In this document: one piece after another, positions 48,610 to 59,948 of the stretch | Numbering within the stretch: the first letter of the stretch is position 1 | Layout: each line of letters begins with the position of its first letter | Assembly: GCA_011033025.1 (NCBI GenBank) | Contig: WFMF01000092.1 | Span: 434,001 to 498,000 of the forward strand | Direction of reading: 5' to 3' | Origin: Beroe forskalii | Taxonomy: Eukaryota > Ctenophora > Nuda > Beroida > Beroidae | Length of the DNA stretch: 64,000 bases | Translations under genes and position numbers: made by a program | The notes under the pieces: generated by a model | The model's input: only the letters and a program-made list of their open reading frames with translations | Database searches by the model: none | What the model was told of the DNA's origin: nothing

Positions 48610-50000
48610 GTTGATTACAACAGCCTGCTGCAGGCAAAATCTTTTATTGTTTCACAGTTTCACATCTGTGGCTGAGTCTGAGACCAATTAAGTAACAAGC
48701 CTAACATAATTTGATGGCCTACCGACAAGTGCGCACATAAGAATCTATTTCCCACGGTCTAACAGGGTGGCTTGTCAATGATTTGAGCTGAGTGAGCACA
48801 TCAAATCCTGAAAACGACAACTGCGCACATTGCAGCTCAGCCAAGTCGGCATCTGATCCAAACTAAAACAAACGACAAGTGGGCCCAATGTTTCAAGTGG
48901 AGACTGTGAGTGAACTTGAAGCGTCTCTTGGCGCTGCCCAAGAGTGCCCCACCATGTGCGCAGCCACAGTGCCCATGCGAGGTCATGACGGGTGCTTTGT
49001 CATGCGAGGTCATGATGGGTTAGGTGCCGTTCAACTCACGTGATGCACCAGCTCACGTGATGCACCGTTACCAACAAGTCACTACTGATTACCACTTGGA
49101 TCGGCTTGCCCGTGGCATGAACCCTGCCAAGAAGCGCAAATCCCAGAATCATGTTCTGTATGACATCTGTGTGACCATTGACCAGTACAACAGCCCGCCC
49201 CAGGCGAAAATTTTAAATGCTTCGCATCTGTGGCTGTGTCTGAAACCTATTAAGCTATTAGTATTCAGTAAGTAACATAGTTTGGGCACAACAGCCCGCC
49301 ACAGGCGAAAATTTTCAAGGTGTTTTGCACCTGAATCTGCCTCTAAAATCAATTTGGTAATGTATACGTTGATTACAACAGCCTGCTGCACAAGTTTCTG
49401 TAGCTGTGTCTAATCAAAGCTGTTCCAATAAGGTCAATTTAGTAACAAAATTTGATAACAACAGCCCGCCGCAGGCAAACATTTTTACTGCTTCACATCT
49501 GTGGCTGTGAATGAGACCTATTCAGTGAGTAACGTAGTTTGATAACAACAGCGAGCCGCAGGCGAAAATTTTCAAGGTGTTCTGCATCTGAATCTGCGTC
49601 TGAAATCAATTTGGTAATGTATTAGTTGATTACAACAGCCTGCTGCAGGCTAAATCTTTTATTGTTTCACATCTGTGGCTGAGTCAGACCAATTTAGTAA
49701 CAACCCTAACATAATTTGATCACAACAGCCCGCCGCAGGCGAAAATTCTAAAATTTTCATTTAAGTTTGATACTTTCATATCTGTAGCTGTGTCTAGTAA
49801 GGTTAACTCGGTAACAAAATTTGATAACAACAGCCCGCCGCAGGCGAAAATTTTTAATGTTCTACATCTGTGGCGGTGTCTGAGACCTATTAGTGTTCAG
49901 TAAGTAACATAGTTTGGGCACAACAGCCCGCCTCTAAAATCAATTTGGTAATGTATAAGTTGATTACAACAGCCTGCTACACAAGTTTCTGTAGCTGTGT
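48610..50000. repeat. CCCGCCGCAGGC tandem/dispersed repeat block, first part
   Basis: Many diverged copies of a unit like TTGATNACAACAGCCCGCCG then CAGGCGAAAATTTT, CATCTGTGGCTGTGTCTGA and GACCTATTNAGTNAGTAACA, spacing 90-190 bp. The stretch 48730-49090 interrupts it with GTGCGCACA-type sequence and a doubled GTCATGCGAGGTCATGACGG motif. The short frame 49024-49275 has no domain. Confidence 0.85.
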
Positions 50001-50004
50001 CTAA

Positions 50005-50245
50005 GGGGCCATCCATAAAGGACTTCCGCAAAATTTCGGCCATTTCAGACCCCGGGTCAGGGACGGAAGTTCGAAACCCGGAAGTTCGACTGTCGACAAC
50101 CCAGAAGTTAGACACTCTCACTGCTTGTCGAACTTCCGGGCGTCAACAGACTGAAGTCCGACAGTTCTAAAGCTCGATAGCAGGATCAGGTGTCGAACTT
50201 CCGGTCGTCAACAGACCGAAGTTCGACACCCAGAAGTTCGACACC
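50005..50245. repeat. GTCGAACTTC repeat with partial MITE copy
   Basis: Begins with the GGGGCCATCCATAAAGGACT terminus related to the MITE at 20862. It continues with alternating GTCGAACTTCCGG and AGTTCGACA units that pair with each other (CCGGAAGTTCGAC versus GTCGAACTTCCGG). A closely related block is at 58715-58905. Confidence 0.85.
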
Positions 50246-50360
50246 CTTTCTAAGCTCTACTAAAAAGTGAATTCGCCTTTTACATTGATGCCCCTTTATA
50301 CTAAAGGTAATTACAGGCTTTGGTGAGACTTATATCGATAGATCTAATCAGACAAGAAGT

Positions 50361-50475
50361 TATAATATAACATGATAATACCTTCGTACTTTGAGCGCCG
50401 CGCGTGATAACGCTCGAACGAAGTGAGAGCGTTTGCGCGGCGTCTCAAAGTACGAAGGTATTATCTGTTATAATA
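50361..50475. mobile_element. Foldback MITE with ATAATACCTTCGTAC arms
   Basis: GATAATACCTTCGTACTTTG pairs with CAAAGTACGAAGGTATTATC. Inner GCGCCGCGCG pairs with CGCGGCG, and AACGCTC with GAGCGTT. Total about 115 bp with a loop around GAACGAAGTG. Arms of about 45-50 bp, few mismatches. Confidence 0.85.
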
Positions 50476-50899
50476 CCTGAAGGAGGAATGTTCTGCGATT
50501 TTTCATGTGAAAAGCAGTTAAATAGTCGGGCCAATTATTTGACTGTGAAATGCATGTCCAATACTCGCTCTCGGGAGCTTTTTTGAGAGATTTACCTCTT
50601 CTAGAAAGTAAATGTTGAAAGTTTGAGTATAAATCTTCGAATTTTTTCAACCAACAGAAAGTTATTGCAGCAAAATGTCAGAAATAACAGCACAACTATC
50701 AAAGAAACAACAGATTGAACACTGAAATAGACTGAAATTCTTAAATCAGGAACAGGATATTGATGATCTATGAAGCTGTGACAGGTCCGAGGCCCAGTGA
50801 CAGAAAACCTCTTATGGGTCGTCGAGCGCAGAATTTTACCACTGAATTTGGTCGTCACCATCTCATGAATTTTTTATCCATCCATTTTTTTTGCTGTAA

Positions 50900-51475
50900 A
50901 TGGTATTTCCTATCTGAATATGCCTCTAAGATCAATTAAATGTAATACAGTATAAAATAATTTGATCACATCGGCCCGCCGCAGGCGAAAAATTTCATGG
51001 TACAGTATTTCCCATCTGAAAATGTCTCTGAAATCAATTTGCAATGTATAATTTGATCATAACAGCCCGCCGCAGGCGAAAAATTTTATGGTATTTTCCA
51101 TCTGAATATGTCTTAAGATCAATTTTAAATATATAATTTGATCACAACAGCCCGCCGCAGGCAAAAAATTTCATGGTGTTTCCCATCTGAATATGCTTCT
51201 AAGATCATTTTTTAATGGATAATTTGATCACAACGGCCCGCTGCAGGCGAAAAATTTCATGGTGTTTCCCATCTGAATACTTATGCCTCTAAGATCAATT
51301 TTTAATGGATAATTTGATCACAACGGCACGCCGCAGGCGAAAAATTTCATGGTAATTCCATCTGAATAGGCCTCTAAGATCAATTTGTAATGTATAATTT
51401 GATCAGAACGGCCCGCTGCAGGCGAAAAATTTCATGGTATTTCCCATCTGAATATGTCCTAAGATCAATTTTATA
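50900..51475. repeat. ~90-bp tandem repeat of CCGCAGGCGAAAAATTTCAT type
   Basis: At least six units with TAATTTGATCACAACRGCCC, GCCGCAGGCGAAAAATTTCA, TGGTRTTTCCCATCTGAATA and CCTCTAAGATCAATTTTTAA. The same array continues at 52120-52385, so the two CAGGCCCG repeats at 51480-52123 are an insertion into it. Confidence 0.92.
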
Positions 51476-51479
51476 TATA

Positions 51480-52123
51480 TACTAGCAGGCCCGTTGGGCC
51501 TGCTAATACAAAGCTCACTCGGTGCTGTTAAGCAGCACCTCGTTCGCAAAATTCAAACCAACTATATACTTTTTACAGCATCAAAAAATTCCAATCAGAT
51601 CATCATCAAAAGTGAAAAGTTATGAAGCAACGTATTCAAAACAGCATTAAACAGAAATGAACGCGCGCGCAATATGTTACCATAGTATAGAAACGCGAGC
51701 GCATATACCAAAACTGCACGTGCACGCTTCAAAATGTGTCTACAAAAGGACAAAAAACGTGACGGACGTACAAAATAATATTACAAAGGTTGCGAAATTA
51801 TATAAGAGACTAGCAGGCCCGTTAGGCCTGCAAATACAAAGCTCACTCGGCGCTGCTACGCAGCACCTCGTTCGCAAAATTCAAATCAACTCATACTTTT
51901 TACCGCATCAAAAAATTCCAATCAGATGAAACGTTATTACGGATCAACGTGTTCAAAACAGCATTAAACAGAAATGAACGCGCGCGCAATATGTAACCAT
52001 AGCAACGCGCGCGCATATACCAAAACTGCACGTGGGCACCCCAAAATGTGTCTACAAAAGGACAAAAGACGTTACGACGTACATAATTATAATATTACAG
52101 AGGTTGCGAAATTATATTAGAGA
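51480..52123. repeat. Two adjacent CAGGCCCG repeats inserted in the 90-bp array
   Basis: Copies start at about 51480 (ACTAGCAGGCCCGTTGGGCC) and 51809 (ACTAGCAGGCCCGTTAGGCC) and end with GAAATTATATTAGAGA at 52123. The flanking array units TTTTATATATAT and TAATTTGATCACAAC show where they entered. Confidence 0.88.
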
Positions 52124-52389
52124 TAATTTGATCACAACAGCCCGCCGCAGGCGAAAAATTTCATGGTGTTTCCCATCTGAATATGCCTCTATTTGCCTTT
52201 ATTTGAAAAGATAGTTTTATTTAGATCAATTTTTAATGGATAATTTGATCACAACGGCCCGCCGCAGGCGAAAAATTTCATGGTAATTCCATCTGAATAG
52301 GCCTCTAAGATCAATTTGTAATGTATAATTTGATCAGAACGGCACGACGCAGGCGAAAAATTTCATGGTATTTCCCATCTGAATTTTGA

Positions 52390-53390
52390 AAAAATATCGG
52401 TCAGCCGCAATCTCCTAACCGAAAATAAATTTTCGAAAACTAAAAATTCCCTTGTCTTCAGACTGTTTGCCATTAATACTCAACATATTTAAGCATGTCT
52501 AGAGACTATGCAAAAATTTATCTACCGGAGGAACAAAATCTGAAGAAATATCGATCAAACGCCATGTTATAGCCAAAACTTTTCATAAACTTAATATTTC
52601 CTTGTGTTTCAACAATTTGTCGTTCTCAACTTATTTAAGCGTGTTTAGAACCTTCACATAACATTCACCTACCCGAGGAAAAAAGAATTGTAAAGAAATA
52701 TCGATCCGACGCAATGTTGTAGCCCAAACTTACTTTTCCAAAAAATTGATATTTTCTTGTGTTTCAACACCTTGTTAGTTAGACTCAACTTATTTACGCA
52801 TGTTTAGAACCTTTGCAATAAATTAATTTACCAGAGGAAGAAAGAATTTTGAGAAATTTTTAGAAAAGACGCCATGTTATAGCCAGAATTTTTCATAACT
52901 TAATATTTCCTTGTGTTTCAACAGTTTGTCGTATATACTCAACTTATTTAAGCGTGTTTAGAACCTTCACATAACATTCATTCACCCGAGGAAAAAAGAA
53001 TTTTAAAGAAATATCGATCCGACGCAATGTTGTAGCCCAAAGTTACTTTTCCAGAAATTAAATATTTTCTTGTGTTTCAAACACCTTGTTTCTAATACTC
53101 AACTCATTTAAGCATGTTTAGAACCTCCGCGAAACAGTCATCTACCAGAGGAAACTGGAAAAAAGAATTTTGAATAAATATCGATCAGACGCAATGTTAC
53201 GGCCGAAACGTTCTTTTTCAAAAACAAGATATTTCCTTGTGTTTCAACAGTTTTTTAGTAATAATAGACAAGCTTAAGCATATTTAGAACCTTCGCAAAA
53301 CATGCATCTACCAGGGGAAAAAATAATTTTGAAAAAATATTGATCCGTTCTCAAGCTATAGCCAAAACAGTTTACACAGTGATTATTGTG
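52390..53390. repeat. Diverged ~180-bp satellite-like tandem repeat
   Basis: Five or more units, each with AAGAAATATCGATC, a GACGCAATGTTGTAGCC-like segment, TTTTCTTGTGTTTCAACA, CTCAACTTATTTAAGC and GTTTAGAACCTTC. Copies differ at 10-25 per cent of positions by eye. Non-coding. Confidence 0.85.
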
Positions 53391-53397
53391 AGTATTT

Positions 53398-53530
53398 ATT
53401 TGACGGCGACCACACCATCGAGCGCAGCTCTGACGACCAGCGAGCGTAGGACGAGATTTTACCTGTAATTGTATTGTGGTCGTCGAGCATGGCGACCTCG
53501 ACCAGCGAGCGTAGCTTTTTCTGACGACCA
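53398..53530. repeat. CGACCAGCGAGCGTAG repeat pair
   Basis: GACGACCAGCGAGCGTAGGA at about 53432 and CGACCAGCGAGCGTAGC at about 53498 are direct copies, with inverted GTGGTCGTCGAGCATGG between. Related TCGTCGAGCG / GTCGAGCGACG sequence occurs near 50818 and 53999. Confidence 0.55.
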
Positions 53531-53863
53531 GCACATTTTAGAGCTGCGTGTGTCTTTATCATTTGAACTATCGTTTGAACGAGACTACTTTGAAGTTTCT
53601 CCATATGCTCAAATATTACAAATAATTAACGTATGGTTAATACAAGTCAATTTCAAACACAAGTATATATCCCACGCATAATAATAGATATTTGAAGTAA
53701 GTAAACTGATGTTTTGCGATACAGTACAGCTGCGAGGACTTGAGGCAGTTATCGTAAATGTAGTGAAGACTTTCGTCGGCATAATACCTACTCTTGACGC
53801 GTAAACCATGCTTTACACTTTTCAAACACAATGAAATACTCAGTCATTATAAAGTTTTAAGTA

Positions 53864-54323
53864 ATGGCTATGATCTGTGGGCTGTTGTTAAGCATTGTAA
53901 GTAGTTTATAGTATGAAAAACTTCAATGATAATTTGGTTTTCATGGAAAAATTTGGTTGTCATGGTCCACTAGGTCGCCACAAATGTGGCTGTTGGTTGT
54001 CGAGCGACGCTCTCTCGCTCGCCACGGTTCTGTCACTGGGGTCCGAGGGCTGATAAGGCTGATATGTATCTACATAAATCATAGGTCAGAAGCATCAGAT
54101 AGAGAAGTAGGTAGAAAAAGGTTGGCAAAATAAACTGGGGCAACGGTGCTCTACTCAAGCTGTAACTTTCTACTTGTGAAAACATATTCAGATATTGGTC
54201 AGAACTAAGGCTGCAAAATTCAATTTAATTCCAAACTTAGTGTATAGGCATGAGTCGCAATCAAACCATGATTTAACTATTGAAGATACTGTGAATTCTG
54301 ATTCAGGAGCTAGTAAACTCTGA
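53864..54323 (+). CDS. Candidate small secreted peptide gene (54 aa, two exons)
   Basis: ATG at 53864 starts MAMICGLLLSI, ends at a consensus GTAAGT donor (exon 53864-53896), and joins in phase at the acceptor CATATTCAG to exon 54192-54323. The latter encodes ILVRTKAAKFNLIPNL, HESQSNHDLTIED and NSDSGASKL before TGA. The combined N-terminus (MAMICGLLLSIILV) looks like a short signal sequence. There is no known family match and the intron (295 bases) is short. It may equally be the 3' end of a longer gene or a chance pairing. The 121-aa frame on the opposite strand overlaps the second exon and looks non-coding. Confidence 0.3.
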
Positions 54324-54819
54324 ACATTTTCGTGAGCCACAACCAAAATCCACAAAACGAGAAATTGAAATCGGTTGAAATAACGCATGCATCTTTTGAG
54401 AAATGACTGGATTGTGTAATTTAAAAAAAGCACTGAACACTGGTATGCCAGCTCAAAGAATGACACATCTTTGAAAACTATGAATGGGAACATTTTATTG
54501 ACCTGAAACGTCCTTAAAACAACACTACAACGTATGATAATTGCATCACACAAAACTTTTGAAATATTGAAAGGCTCTGTCGAGGGTACCGACTATAAGA
54601 AGTCGCGCACAGACAATATGCCCTCACATTGGTACCAGCAGTAACGATCCAAGCGCCTATTGTTCATGCGCGACACATAACATGCCCGGGCAAGTTAGAC
54701 ACAGTCTGGGAAATGTCGCGAAGTTGTTATGAAACATGGTGCTCGCTCGATAATTAGCGGGATACAGTGTTTGAAATGTCTAGAAGGTATTATGGGATAT
54801 TATTTTTCGCTCTGTTGGC

Positions 54820-54930
54820 CGTGCCTGTAACGTGGTAGCCACCTAGCGGCCACGTGGTGACCACGTGACGGACCTTGTGGCAGGCAGTTACCACGTGACT
54901 GGGTCACCTGACCGTGTCACGTGACTTTGA
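54820..54930. promoter_or_regulatory. Cluster of CACGTG palindromes
   Basis: Within 110 bases there are five CACGTG sites, in GGCCACGTGG, GACCACGTGAC, TACCACGTGAC and TGTCACGTGAC contexts, plus GTGGTAGCCACC-like palindromic pieces. CACGTG is the core E-box bound by bHLH factors (USF, MYC/MAX, MITF/TFE). Binding here is inference. Confidence 0.4.
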
Positions 54931-54964
54931 CTTGACCTGCCCCATCAGAATGATCCGATTTCAA

Positions 54965-55030
54965 ACTTACTATATAGCAAACTTACTATATAGCAAATCT
55001 ATATATAGCAAATCTATATATAGCAAATCT
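54965..55030. repeat. 16-17-bp tandem repeat CTATATATAGCAAAT
   Basis: Two units CTTACTATATAGCAAA followed by three or four units TCTATATATAGCAAA. Confidence 0.9.
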
Positions 55031-55084
55031 ATATATAGCAAATCTACAAATATCCACGCACGAAAAATTGGCGGTTGTATGTCA

Positions 55085-56600
55085 TTGACTTGCTACTTTG
55101 ATGACTGATCAATAAAACAATTGATGCTCTTTTATAATCCAAGAAACACAACAATGATATTAATTTGTCTACATGTTTCGGTCCATCTCCGTCTTCAGGA
55201 CAATTAACATCTCATATATCATAAATAAGCCTTCTGGCTTCCTACCTATAATAAAAGAAAGGTTAAAATATCTATCCAAGTTTATAAGGTAAAAACCTTA
55301 AAACATGAAGTCAATTCAAACCAAGATTCCTATTATTAAATTGTGCAAGCTATTAAAAAACCTAACGGTCGCCGAAAATCAAATGCAATTAACTCAATAG
55401 TCGTCCAAATATACAAACAACAACATATAAAAATAACAAAATTGATAACAAAAATTTTCCTAGAAAATAGAGATAGGCCTAAAAACTTTAAAACGATGAA
55501 GAAAATCGTTTTACAAAGATGAATTATTGAAACTAGTGTGGATGTAGCCAACAGATTAAATTAAAAAGAAGAAGAAGAAAATAATTTATTAAAAAAAGTT
55601 TAGAAAAATTAAAATCGAAATTAAAGATATTATATTTAAATTCAAAGATATTAAATAAATTCCCTCACATGAAAATCATTAATAAGTTAATAAATTAAAA
55701 CCTGGCATTAGAAAAAAATTCTCAGATCAGCCTTTCACCAATCCCAAAAGGTTTCTGAATATTGAGTCCAAAAGGTGTTAGAGTTTGCTACTTTGATACC
55801 TAATAATGAGCTCATATCAAGGCAAAAGTAACTGCACCCATGTACGTGACACATGATGGTATCTATTACCTATGGAGTAAAAAACTTGGATACGGGCCAA
55901 TATGAATATTCTGGATGTCACACGAGAGGGGAAGAGCATGTTGCGTCATAGGTAGTTAGAATTTTTCGTCGGCAGGTTATGAAAAACGTATTGAAGAATA
56001 AGTATAATCACGTAATGGTTGCTTTAAAAAGAATCCAATTCCTTATCCTATGCCGTAATAATTGGAACTTCATTCAGTCATGGATACGATCATAGGCGTT
56101 GCGAATGGTGTAGATTACAGAAATGCTACAATAAACATTAGACAAATGGATTGTGTCGTGACGCGGGTACTACCTTTTTAGTAATTAGCATGTTTTTTCC
56201 ATCATACGGTTTATGTACTTGAGCGCACATGATTGATACCTGTGAACTCCGGAGCAGAAAATGATTAAAACATTGGTAGTCAACAGCAAATGCGAAGAGC
56301 AAGCGCACAATCCGTAAAAATTTCTGAAGTGACTGCATTTACTTCCTATCAATTACAAGTACCGCAGCTGATCCTCCTGAGCTTGCCGTTCCATAAATCT
56401 CGTATTTTCTCCTCCATTCAACCTGACCGGGTCACGTGTTCTAGAGTGAATTATGCGTAGCACGCGGAACCGACGTGGCAGACATATCAGCCAGTAATGT
56501 AGCTGCATTGAAGTCACTAGTAGAAGCTCAAATGCCACGAGACAGGGTCAGGGGGAGGCCCGTATGGGCTGCTATTGGTGCACAAAGTCACGTGAATGAA
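55085..56600. other. Intergenic region with possible retroelement 3' end
   Basis: The reverse strand of 55130-55200 reads CTGAAGACGGAGATGGACC then GAAACATGTAGACAAAT. Similar strings are seen at the 3' ends of several LINE and Penelope-like elements in animals; this is recall, not a search. No reverse-transcriptase frame is present. The rest to 56600 is AT-rich without a gene. Confidence 0.3.
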
Positions 56601-56679
56601 AATGCATGAATGCATGCATTTAGGTCAACTTTTTTGACGGCAATCGATCCCTCTTATCTCCATAGCGAAAAATAAGAGC

Positions 56680-56790
56680 GTTATTGGTCGTGTAACATCG
56701 TGTCGTGCCTTCGGCACTCCACTCTGTTACACGACCAATAACTACAATAACTACAATAACTACACGACCAATAACTACAATTCTCTCATG
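56680..56790. repeat. Palindrome TTATTGGTCGTGTAACA and local repeats
   Basis: TTATTGGTCGTGTAACA pairs with TGTTACACGACCAATAA over a loop around GTGCCTTCGGCAC, itself a hairpin. The right arm continues with tandem CTACAATAA units and a second ACACGACCAATAACTACAA. Confidence 0.8.
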
Positions 56791-57077
56791 AGAACGGATT
56801 ATCACCGTATGTTGACAATTCACTCTCCACGCACATGAAGGTTATGAATCATGAAGCACCATGAGGGTTATCGGAAATAACGTGCTTGAAGGTATTATAA
56901 TAAGAGTATATGATAAGTAAATATAATAACTATAAGATTTGACAATATAATAACTTTATAAGATAATAAATCCATGCATTACCTACTTAAACAATCCCAA
57001 CAATGTACAATTATTCAATTCAAAATTCAAACGGCAATCAGAGTCCCTGCAGCCTTCAGGAAGGTCAGCTTGTTGTC

Positions 57078-57870
57078 TTAGGTGTCGTAGGCGTCGATGA
57101 GTCTGACAAGATTCTCGTCGTACTTCACCCAGCGATGATCCTGAGGAGGAGGAGGCTTCCTCATCGTCTGCTGAGACATTTTCCACTCAGTGATGTCCTT
57201 CTCCTTTCTGAGGACGTCGAGGAACTTCCACATGGTAGGTTTGCAGGCGCCCATCAGGGAGTGGAATCCTCTGTGCCAACCCTCTGCGATGTTGCTGCTC
57301 CTAGAAAGAGAGGCGATGACAGAGTCATGGTGGTTCCACATGTAGGGAGAGAAGAGGGGAGGTGAGGAAGGAGTCCCGAACCAGGTCCTCTCCAGGTAGT
57401 CCGTGATGTCATCAAGGTCTGAGGGAAGGGAAGGCTTCAGCTGACTCCACACATCCCCAACATCACCCAGGTGGACGAAAGACAAGGGCGCCAATCTGCT
57501 GGAAGGCTTCTTCAACAGGGGGATCCCTCACCACCAACTCCTCCTTCAGTCCCTCGTTGCAGAACTTCCGTAGCAGGGCCTGCTTGAAGTGGAAGAAACA
57601 GCCTCTGATGGTAGCGGTGGGCCAGACAGAGGATGCAGCTTGGAAGAGTAGGGAGGTGGCAGTGGGGAGTGGATTTGGTGACGGAGGAGTCCAGGTGGAG
57701 GTTGAGCTTCCCAGGGCACCCCTTGATGACACGGTCCAGTAGGAGCGTTCTCCACGTCGCTTGTTGAGGGAGTAGCGGTGAGACTCGTAGAGGACATTCT
57801 GCTTCGTGCCAGTGCGGGCTGGAACTAGAGTAGGAGTAGATGTGGAAGACATGTTGGGGTATAATTTGGT
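57078..57870 (-). pseudogene. FLYWCH/MULE-type transposase remnant
   Basis: Read on the minus strand in three frames. The start resembles a FLYWCH finger (VLYESHRYSLNKRRGERSYW, then in another frame VIKGCPGKLNLHLDSS and STPHCH). Next come GCFFHFKQALLRKFCNEGL, typical of the end of a MULE DDE domain, and in a third frame FGTPSSPPLFSPYMWNHHDS and EGWHRGFHSLMG, the conserved C-terminal part of MULE transposases. At least two frameshifts (near 57730-57750 and 57480) and the absence of the central DDE domain show a broken, internally deleted copy. Such elements often carry several non-autonomous relatives. Confidence 0.8.
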
Positions 57871-57879
57871 TAGATTTTT

Positions 57880-58710
57880 CGGGCATATATACTCTTTGAC
57901 CCCATTACATCAAGCGTTTCAACCTCATTACATCAAACGTTTCATCAAGTTTGCTGATCTTGTCAAAGACCCTTTTATGACTCGTACCTACAACTCGTAC
58001 CTATAACCCCTGATTAGGTTGGTGATCAAGGCCTCATTATATTGCCTATGCTTCAAGAATCGTACTGACAGCCTATTATTCAAAGCAAAATCAAAAGTTC
58101 ACAGATTTAACAAGTTAACAAGTTCAGTGATCAGTCATCCCTATCACAGTTCACGTCACGACTCGTGCTCGGAACCATGATAGCCTGATGAGGTTGGTGT
58201 CTGGTGATAACAACCCCATCACATCGAGCGTTTACCGCTCATCAAGTTCTATTGTCCCCCTTATAGTTATCGAGGGTCACATGAAAGCTCGTACTGCAGA
58301 GTTTCCTTCGGCGGACCTAAGGCGGACTCGCTTTATCAGGCCTATGGAGAACCTAATCGGGGAAGGATAATGATTGGGATGATTGTAAGTGTTAGGTAAG
58401 TGTTTGGGTTCCTAGTTGGGGCAAAAATATAGAGGTATGGTTAGGGTTAGGGTGAGTCCGCCTTAGGTCCGCCGAGGAATGTCGGTGTTCCTCCAGACTG
58501 CCGAAAGCCTTACACTTTAACCGGTTCTCAAATCGCCAACTCAAAAGCCTAATGAAAAACATAATTGAAAGATTAATAAACTTCATCAAAAGATGACATG
58601 ACCACCAGACGTTAAAAATAATGGGCGCATGCAAGTACTTTATCCGATAAAACTTGGTGAGGTCGCCTTATTAAACATTAAAAGGGCTCTTCGAAGTGTA
58701 AGAAAAGGTG
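57880..58710. other. Intergenic region with diverged inner repeats
   Basis: ACCCCATTACATCAAGCGTTTC-like segments occur near 57900, 57925 and 58213, and GGCGGACCTAAGGCGGACTC near 58313 recurs inverted at about 58455 (GAGTCCGCCTTAGGTCCGCC). No gene seen. Confidence 0.4.
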
Positions 58711-58714
58711 GAGA

Positions 58715-58905
58715 GCTTGTCGAACTTCTGGGCGTCAACAGACTGAAGTCCGACAGCCAGAAGTTCGACAGCGGGATCAGATGTCGAACTTCCGGTCGTC
58801 AACAGACTGAAGTCAGACAGTCATAAAGCTCGACAGTGTCTAACTTCTGGGTTGTCGAACTTCTGGGTTGTCGAACTTCTGGGTTGTCGAACTTCCGTCC
58901 CCCAA
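58715..58905. repeat. GTCGAACTTC repeat, second block
   Basis: GTCGAACTTCTGGGCGTCAA, CAGACTGAAGTCCGACAG and repeated GGTTGTCGAACTTCTG units, closely related to 50040-50245. It is followed by CAGACCCCTCCCTCCCCC as in the MITE at 20862, so the MITE terminus and this array are associated at both sites. Confidence 0.85.
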
Positions 58906-58979
58906 CCTCAGACCCCTCCCTCCCCCCTTGTCTGCAAACGTCCGCAATCCAGGGACCAATCGGGTGACCATGTAAGTAT

Positions 58980-59940
58980 GTAGAAGTGTAGAATGTATAG
59001 CACATTAGCACGACTAAAAATTGACATTTGATTGTGAAATTCTGTGAATTGCATTTTACTGGTTGCTCATTCGCTCAGCATATTTGACAATTATGTGAAT
59101 GTGAAACTGTGAATGGGTAGAAAGCCCGCTTATCAGCAACTGACGCTTGTAAGGTCGTATCAGATTTCACAATTCACAGTCTTATGTTTCAACATTCAGC
59201 GGGACTCTGGTCGTCTTATTGCCGTTGTTTTGTGACCTTTCTACTTCGTCATGGTTGTAAATCTGAAAACCACTTACAGTATTCACATTTACTGCATGTA
59301 ATTTTAATTTCAAGTGTGGAAGCTTGCCAGAGCTGGCAAGCTCCTGCCCACATAAATGTGAAAATCAATTCTGTCAAGAGTTCTCATGAAAGTAGAAATA
59401 GTTTACATTCAGAAAAAATCATACAAACCTTTAAATTCTCAAGAGTGAATGAATATTTCACATCAATTCATCAATCGCAACATCGATCTTTACTGTAAGC
59501 TAAGTCAGTAAGTTGGAGAAGATGGTGGTATCTGAATAACTTGCTGTAAATTCGCATCATGCCTTTGCCTAGAACATGGTATAGTAATAAGATATTGCTA
59601 CAGGGTGCGCTAAAAGTCTTGATCCCTTTTTTGATCATTCGAAAAATACAGCAGATATTTCGATTCCGTAAAAAGTTTCTTTAAAATTATAACCAAAGAA
59701 TGGCGGATAACGAGATTTTTTAGTTGCTATGACGTCCATAGCAACCACACGAGTTTCCATAGCAACCGACCCAACAATTAACGATCTTTGGCATTTTGAC
59801 ATATAGATCAGATTGTAGGTAGTACAATGAAAGGGAATGAAAGTCTTAATTTTTACAATTGGAAATTTCTAACGAAAACTAAAAGGATCATTAAAAAAAA
59901 GTATTAGAACATTATTGTGAAACTAATACAACATATTTTC
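58980..59940. other. Intergenic region
   Basis: An open frame at 59184-59498 (+, 104 aa) has no recognisable domain and no splice context. At 59601 ACAGGGTGCGCTAAAAGTCT resembles a Tc1/mariner terminal repeat, but a partner end was not found. The segment before 59945 ends in TTTTCCAG, a likely acceptor or chance. Confidence 0.35.
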
Positions 59941-59948
59941 CAGAGAGA

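Noticed and set aside
54188..54553. 121-aa minus-strand frame
   Set aside because: Hydrophobic but without recognisable domain, and overlaps the better supported candidate exon on the other strand.
57003..57365. 120-aa plus-strand frame
   Set aside because: Opposite strand of the MULE remnant; no domain of its own.
59601..59625. Mariner-like terminal repeat ACAGGGTGCGCTAAAAGTCT
   Set aside because: Only one end seen, with no partner and no transposase remnant. Not called as an element.
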